From Elusimicrobiota bacterium (GTDB lineage Bacteria; Elusimicrobiota; Elusimicrobia; 2-01-FULL-59-12; JACPXA01): 8,359 nt of DNA. The DNA is taken from positions 1 through 8,359 of the forward strand of contig JACPXA010000195.1 of NCBI GenBank assembly GCA_016196785.1, in the 5' to 3' direction. Positions within the stretch are counted from its first letter, which is position 1. The number at the start of each line of letters is the position of its first letter. Below are positions 5,537 to 8,359 of the stretch, piece by piece. The notes below the pieces were generated by a model, which made no database searches, was not told where the DNA came from, and was given only the letters and a program-made list of their open reading frames with translations. The translations under genes and the position numbers were made by a program.

Positions 5537-6856
5537 TTAAGAAACGGCGATGGGGTGTTGGGTGTTCTCTTCGATGCGGCGGGCGTCCTGGGTGACTTTC
5601 ATCGCACAGAATGTCGGGCCACACATCGAGCAGAACCGGGCGCCTTTAAAGGCGCCCTCTGGCAGCGTCTCATCGTGCTTGGTCCGCGCAGCCTCCGGAT
5701 CGAGCGCCAGGGCAAATTGCTTCTCCCAATCGAAGGTGAAGCGCGCATGAGACAGAGCGTCGTCCTGATCCCGCGCCCCAGGCCTGTGCCTAGAGAGATC
5801 CGCGGCGTGCGCCGCGATCTTATACGCGATCACCCCCTGTCGGACGTCCTCCTTGTTGGGAAGCCCGAGGTGCTCTGCCGGGGTTACATAGCACAGGAGG
5901 GCCGCCCCGGCTTGGCCAGCGATGGCAGCGCCAATGGCGGAGGTGATATGGTCATAGCCAGGCGCGACATCCGTGACCAGCGGGCCCAAGACATAGAACG
6001 GCGCCCCATGGCACTCGTGGATCTGTCGCTCCACGTTCATAGGGATTTGATCCATCGGCACGTGACCCGGGCCTTCGACCATCACCTGGACACCGTGTTC
6101 CCACGCTCGCAAGGTCAGCTCGCCCAAACTCCGAAGTTCCGCGAACTGCGCCTCATCGCTCGCATCGGCGATGCAACCGGGCCGAAGCCCATCCCCCAGG
6201 CTAAAGCTCACATCGTATCGGCGAAAGATTTCACAGATCTCATCAAAACGCGTGTAGAGCGGGTTTTGCTCACGGCGGGCTACCATCCACTGCGCCAAAA
6301 TCGAGCCGCCCCGGCTGACGATCCCTGTAATCCGCTTCTTCGTGAAGGGGATATACTCCTGGAGCACGCCGGCGTGGATCGTCATATAGTCCACTCCTTG
6401 GCGCGCCTGCTTCTCAATGACTTCGAGCAACAACTCCGGGGTAATGGCCTCGATCCGTCTTGCCCGCGCGAGCCCTTCGTAGATGGGAACGGTCCCCACG
6501 GGGACAGGGCTCGCGGCGATAATGGCCTCCCGGGTCTCATCCAACTGCCCTCCTGTGGACAGATCCATCACCGTGTCAGCGCCGAAGTGTACCGCGGTAT
6601 GGAGTTTATCCTTCTCTTCCTGGACGTTCGAGGTCGTCGCTGAATTTCCAATATTCGCGTTGATTTTGCATTTCAGGGCGATTCCGATCCCCATCGCTTG
6701 AAGGCCTTGCTTCAAATGGTTGACATTGGCGGGAATGATGAGCCGTCCAGCGATGATTTCGCTTCGGATCAATTCAGCCGACAGGCCTTCCTTGTCGGCC
6801 ACGAGCTGCATCTCTTTCGTGACGATCCCCTGGCGTGCCGCTTCAAGCTGGGTCAT
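5537..6856 (-). CDS. thiC: Phosphomethylpyrimidine synthase ThiC (radical SAM)
   Basis: ThiC rearranges 5-aminoimidazole ribotide into hydroxymethylpyrimidine phosphate for thiamin, using a [4Fe-4S] cluster and S-adenosylmethionine in the cytoplasm. At 439 residues it is the short form, lacking the long N-terminal domain of the proteobacterial enzyme. The C-terminal cluster motif CSMCGPTFC supplies C409, C412 and C417 (CX2CX4C). Other family blocks are KINANIGNSA (64-73), DLSTGG (98-103), GTVPIYE (121-127), MTIHAGV (158-164), SRGGSI (181-186), SLGDGLRPG (219-227), VEGPGHVPMDQI (260-271) and HDETLPEGAF (394-403). ATG 6856 has AAGGAG 7 bp upstream. The gene has its own sigma-70-type promoter. 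The 5-hydroxybenzimidazole synthases BzaA/B/F are close paralogues that I cannot exclude by eye, but no cobamide gene is nearby. A 20-bp palindrome lies within the 3' part of the gene. Confidence 0.97.
   Translation of the reverse strand: MTQLEAARQGIVTKEMQLVADKEGLSAELIRSEIIAGRLIIPANVNHLKQGLQAMGIGIALKCKINANIGNSATTSNVQEEKDKLHTAVHFGADTVMDLSTGGQLDETREAIIAASPVPVGTVPIYEGLARARRIEAITPELLLEVIEKQARQGVDYMTIHAGVLQEYIPFTKKRITGIVSRGGSILAQWMVARREQNPLYTRFDEICEIFRRYDVSFSLGDGLRPGCIADASDEAQFAELRSLGELTLRAWEHGVQVMVEGPGHVPMDQIPMNVERQIHECHGAPFYVLGPLVTDVAPGYDHITSAIGAAIAGQAGAALLCYVTPAEHLGLPNKEDVRQGVIAYKIAAHAADLSRHRPGARDQDDALSHARFTFDWEKQFALALDPEAARTKHDETLPEGAFKGARFCSMCGPTFCAMKVTQDARRIEENTQHPIAVS
5638..5657. repeat. 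20-bp perfect palindrome inside thiC
   Basis: GGGCGCCTTTAAAGGCGCCC is fully self-complementary. It encodes the GAFKGA segment shortly before the cluster-binding cysteines. In mRNA it could form a GC-rich hairpin. Its conservation is unknown, and it may be a chance product of codon choice. Confidence 0.6.
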
Positions 6857-6863
6857 TGGGTGA

Positions 6864-6869
6864 CTCCTT
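6864..6869 (-). promoter_or_regulatory. Ribosome binding site of thiC
   Basis: AAGGAG on the minus strand ends 7 bp before ATG 6856-6854, which supports this start codon for thiC. Confidence 0.85.
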
Positions 6870-6873
6870 TTCT

Positions 6874-6892
6874 GACGTAACTCTCGACGTAA
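6874..6892 (-). promoter_or_regulatory. Two direct repeats TTACGTC in the thiC leader (possible operator)
   Basis: TTACGTC occurs twice on the minus strand, at 6892-6886 and 6880-6874, 12 bp apart start to start, about one helical turn. The first copy touches the -10 box and the second lies in the short leader, a position suited to a repressor. No regulator is known to me for this sequence and the match is short, so a functional role is speculative. Confidence 0.3.
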
Positions 6893-6921
6893 TTATACCT
6901 CACCCGTCATCCCCTCGTCAA
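6892..6921 (-). promoter_or_regulatory. Sigma-70-type promoter of thiC
   Basis: On the minus strand TTGACG (6921-6916) is followed after 18 bp by TATAAT (6897-6892), a near-consensus -35/-10 pair. The predicted transcript would start around 6885, leaving a leader of about 30 nt before thiC. The -35 box overlaps the stop codon of the VanZ-like gene (6920-6918). thiC and the genes after it can therefore be transcribed independently of the two genes upstream. Confidence 0.75.
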
Positions 6922-7505
6922 CGAATCTGTGGGAGCCACGCCTCCGGCTCCCCCAAAGTTTTCTTGTGTCGCGGAGGACGGTCAATCAACGTCACAATGA
7001 CGCCTAGCGCCAAGAACACTGAGAGACAGTTCAACCCCACGTCTTGGAGGGTATAGTAGCGCCCCGGGATGAACCGCTGAAGGTTTTCTTCGGCTGCCCC
7101 CGCAAGGCATCCCAATACCCCCGCGATCCCCAGTGCCAGCCCCCGCGGTTGGACATCAATCTTGACCGCTTGGTACCACAGATAGGTAAGGACCACCATA
7201 TCCAACAAATGGAGTTGCTCCTCCGGAGCGACCAGTAAGCGCCGTCCAGCCACCACATACACGATACCCCACCCAAGTAAGCGGACCCAGAATACCCAGT
7301 CCATGGCTCGTTGGCGTCGAGCGATCGAGACAAGCCATCCGACCCCCACAGCCGCCATCGCAGCCAGGGTCAATCGGAGAAGGTTCCGAGCTCGCAGGGC
7401 CTCAGTAACCGGACGGCCCACCCATGCGAAGACCAGCAGGAAGGTGAAAAATCCCACCGCGGCATCCCACCGCCGGCGCCTGAGAGACTCTTCCCTCAAC
7501 GGCAT
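6918..7505 (-). CDS. VanZ-like family membrane protein
   Basis: This is a small integral membrane protein of 195 residues with about five hydrophobic segments (roughly 15-29, 43-60, 70-85, 98-113 and 122-137) and a sixth at 157-175. The N-terminus is basic (RRRR near residues 9-12). The VanZ-like pattern appears as PEEQLHLLD (94-102) and, after a loop, AEENLQRFIPGR (138-149) followed by TLQDVGLNCLSV. This corresponds to the E..Q.F.PGR...D...N core of the family. VanZ-like proteins are widespread and mostly of unknown function; the founding member gives low-level teicoplanin resistance, which should not be assumed here. An ATG at 7520 is in frame, but ATG 7505 is better placed because GGAGG (7517-7513) sits 7 bp in front of it. 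The start overlaps the end of the upstream metallo-beta-lactamase gene by 10 bp, indicating translational coupling. Confidence 0.8.
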   Translation of the reverse strand: MPLREESLRRRRWDAAVGFFTFLLVFAWVGRPVTEALRARNLLRLTLAAMAAVGVGWLVSIARRQRAMDWVFWVRLLGWGIVYVVAGRRLLVAPEEQLHLLDMVVLTYLWYQAVKIDVQPRGLALGIAGVLGCLAGAAEENLQRFIPGRYYTLQDVGLNCLSVFLALGVIVTLIDRPPRHKKTLGEPEAWLPQIR

Positions 7506-8359
7506 GGAGTTTCCTCCCATACCCGTGTGCCATCGCTCCTGAGGCAGAAAGGGCCCTGATCGGTGCTCAGGAGGCGTCCGTGGATCCGTCCCTGCAAGAG
7601 TGACAGGTTGGGCAGACTGTGCGCATTAGGTCCAACCCCAAGCAAGATAAACTCTGCTTGGGAAAAAATATTCATCCAGGATGGCTCTAGGGTATCCCCA
7701 TGATGCGGCCAAGTCACGACGTTCACCCGTGGGACTCCGAGTCGCCGTAACCCCTCGCTCACCTCCGCCTGCCTCGCCGGTGCGAGATCTCCGCTGAACA
7801 ACCATGTGGTCTCGCCGAACCGGACCAACAATACCAGGCTGTTCTCATGAGCGTCCTGGCCCAGGACCTCTGGATTCAATACCCGCACACTCAACGGGGG
7901 GGCGGGGCGCAATTCGTCACCGCGCCGCAAGCGATAGATGGGCATCCTCTGTCGATGTAAGCGGTCGAGTAATGTGGAGAACCCGGCTTCGCTGCCTTGC
8001 TCTCCACCCGACCAGAAGAACGTGTCAAGCTGCCGCCGCTCAACTAATCGCTGGAACCCTCCAAAGTGGTTGTCATGGGGGTGGGTGAGGAACCCGGCGT
8101 GCACTGGCAGAAGGTGGTACCGCTTCAGGAAGCGGTTCAAGGATTGGGCGCCCTCTGGTCGGCCCGCATCAATCAGTGCCGTCCAGTCGTCGTCTTGCTG
8201 TTGGTAATGGAGCGCATAGGTTTCCCCGAAACCAGAGGGGATTCCATACACCCAGAAATCACTCCAGGCCGTGCTGGCCCCCCAGACTGCGGTAAGGCTG
8301 AACGCCGATAGGAAGAGAAAGAACCCTTGAAGGGATGTCCTTCTTGTACTATTGTGAGA
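7496..8359 (-). CDS. Metallo-beta-lactamase-fold protein, exported or ComEC C-terminal-like, 5' end outside window
   Basis: The frame is open from the right edge to the TGA at 7498-7496 (287 visible residues). No ATG, GTG or TTG occurs before the GTG at 8251. The upstream codons encode a basic segment (TRR), a hydrophobic stretch (GFFLFLSAFSLTAVWGA) and then the domain, so the true start lies beyond 8359. The hydrophobic stretch could be a signal peptide or the last membrane helix of ComEC. Counting from GTG 8251, the motifs are LIDAG (26-30), THPHDNHFGG (56-65), HENSLVLLVRFG (135-146), SGDL (153-156), WPHHG (181-185) and VGPNAHS (206-212). This order matches the ComEC/Rec2-type hydrolase domain. 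The usual HxHxDH motif reads HPHDNH, with Asn61 in place of the metal-binding Asp. Its partners are unknown apart from the overlapping VanZ-like gene. Confidence 0.8.
   Translation of the reverse strand, partial: SHNSTRRTSLQGFFLFLSAFSLTAVWGASTAWSDFWVYGIPSGFGETYALHYQQQDDDWTALIDAGRPEGAQSLNRFLKRYHLLPVHAGFLTHPHDNHFGGFQRLVERRQLDTFFWSGGEQGSEAGFSTLLDRLHRQRMPIYRLRRGDELRPAPPLSVRVLNPEVLGQDAHENSLVLLVRFGETTWLFSGDLAPARQAEVSEGLRRLGVPRVNVVTWPHHGDTLEPSWMNIFSQAEFILLGVGPNAHSLPNLSLLQGRIHGRLLSTDQGPFCLRSDGTRVWEETPCR
7513..7517 (-). promoter_or_regulatory. Ribosome binding site choosing the VanZ-like start
   Basis: GGAGG on the minus strand lies 7 bp upstream of ATG 7505. The in-frame ATG at 7520 is 5' of this site and would leave it inside the coding sequence, so 7505 is preferred. 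Confidence 0.7.

Noticed and set aside
5795..5820. AGATC...GATCT inverted repeat with a one-base bulge in thiC
   Set aside because: It falls in a conserved ThiC stretch in GC-rich sequence; there is no evidence beyond chance pairing.
5555..6643. A 362-codon plus-strand frame antisense to thiC
   Set aside because: It is a GC-driven mirror of a gene with every ThiC motif. Its translation shows no family features and it has no plausible start context.
6857..6917. TPP riboswitch upstream of thiC
   Set aside because: The space between promoter and start codon is too short and no THI-box motifs are visible.
6931..6952. Inverted repeat GGGAGCC/GGCTCCC as a terminator of the VanZ-like gene
   Set aside because: It lies inside the coding sequence and has no T run on the transcribed strand. 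A codon-usage coincidence is more likely.
1..8359. CRISPR arrays, tRNA or rRNA genes, phage or transposase genes
   Set aside because: No spaced direct repeats, tRNA-like cloverleaves with the usual conserved arms, rRNA segments or transposase motifs were seen on either strand.

Overview
All eight genes in this window lie on the minus strand, so transcription runs from high to low coordinates. They are packed tightly: neighbours overlap by a few bases or sit 11 to 61 bp apart. The one wider gap, 181 bp, is filled by a palindromic repeat. The DNA is GC-rich and the proteins are bacterial. A siroheme-decarboxylase fusion next to a chlorite-dismutase-family protein would fit a Nitrospirota- or NC10/Methylomirabilota-like bacterium. 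This is a guess from gene content and I cannot confirm it.

Layout in transcription order: (1) 8359-7496, the 3' part of a metallo-beta-lactamase-fold protein, exported or ComEC-like, with its start beyond the edge; (2) 7505-6918, a VanZ-like membrane protein overlapping gene 1; (3) a good sigma-70-type promoter at 6921-6892, then thiC (6856-5537), with no room for a TPP riboswitch; (4) 5519-4407, a glycerol-dehydrogenase-like iron-containing alcohol dehydrogenase; (5) a 170-bp symmetric imperfect palindrome (4236-4405) that fills the gap before gene 6; (6) 4225-3167, a fused two-module AhbA/AhbB (NirD/L-type) siroheme decarboxylase; (7) 3170-2427, a chlorite dismutase/HemQ-family protein whose GTG start overlaps the stop of gene 6; (8) 2411-894, leucyl aminopeptidase pepA; (9) 882 to the left edge, an exported N-acetylmuramoyl-L-alanine amidase without its C-terminus.

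The most coherent functional unit is ahbAB with the HemQ-like gene. The first enzyme makes 12,18-didecarboxysiroheme from siroheme. The second carries residues expected of coproheme decarboxylases (ChdC) rather than true chlorite dismutases. Together they suggest a mixed haem route: siroheme branch first, ChdC-type last step. The rest is housekeeping: thiamin pyrimidine synthesis, peptide turnover and cell-wall hydrolysis.

The most unusual DNA is the palindrome upstream of ahbAB, plus two GC-rich, hairpin-forming in-frame insertions: one in the amidase linker and one at the N-terminus of the HemQ-like protein. No rRNA, tRNA, CRISPR array, transposase or convincing rho-independent terminator was seen. 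No gap without a gene exceeds 300 bp.
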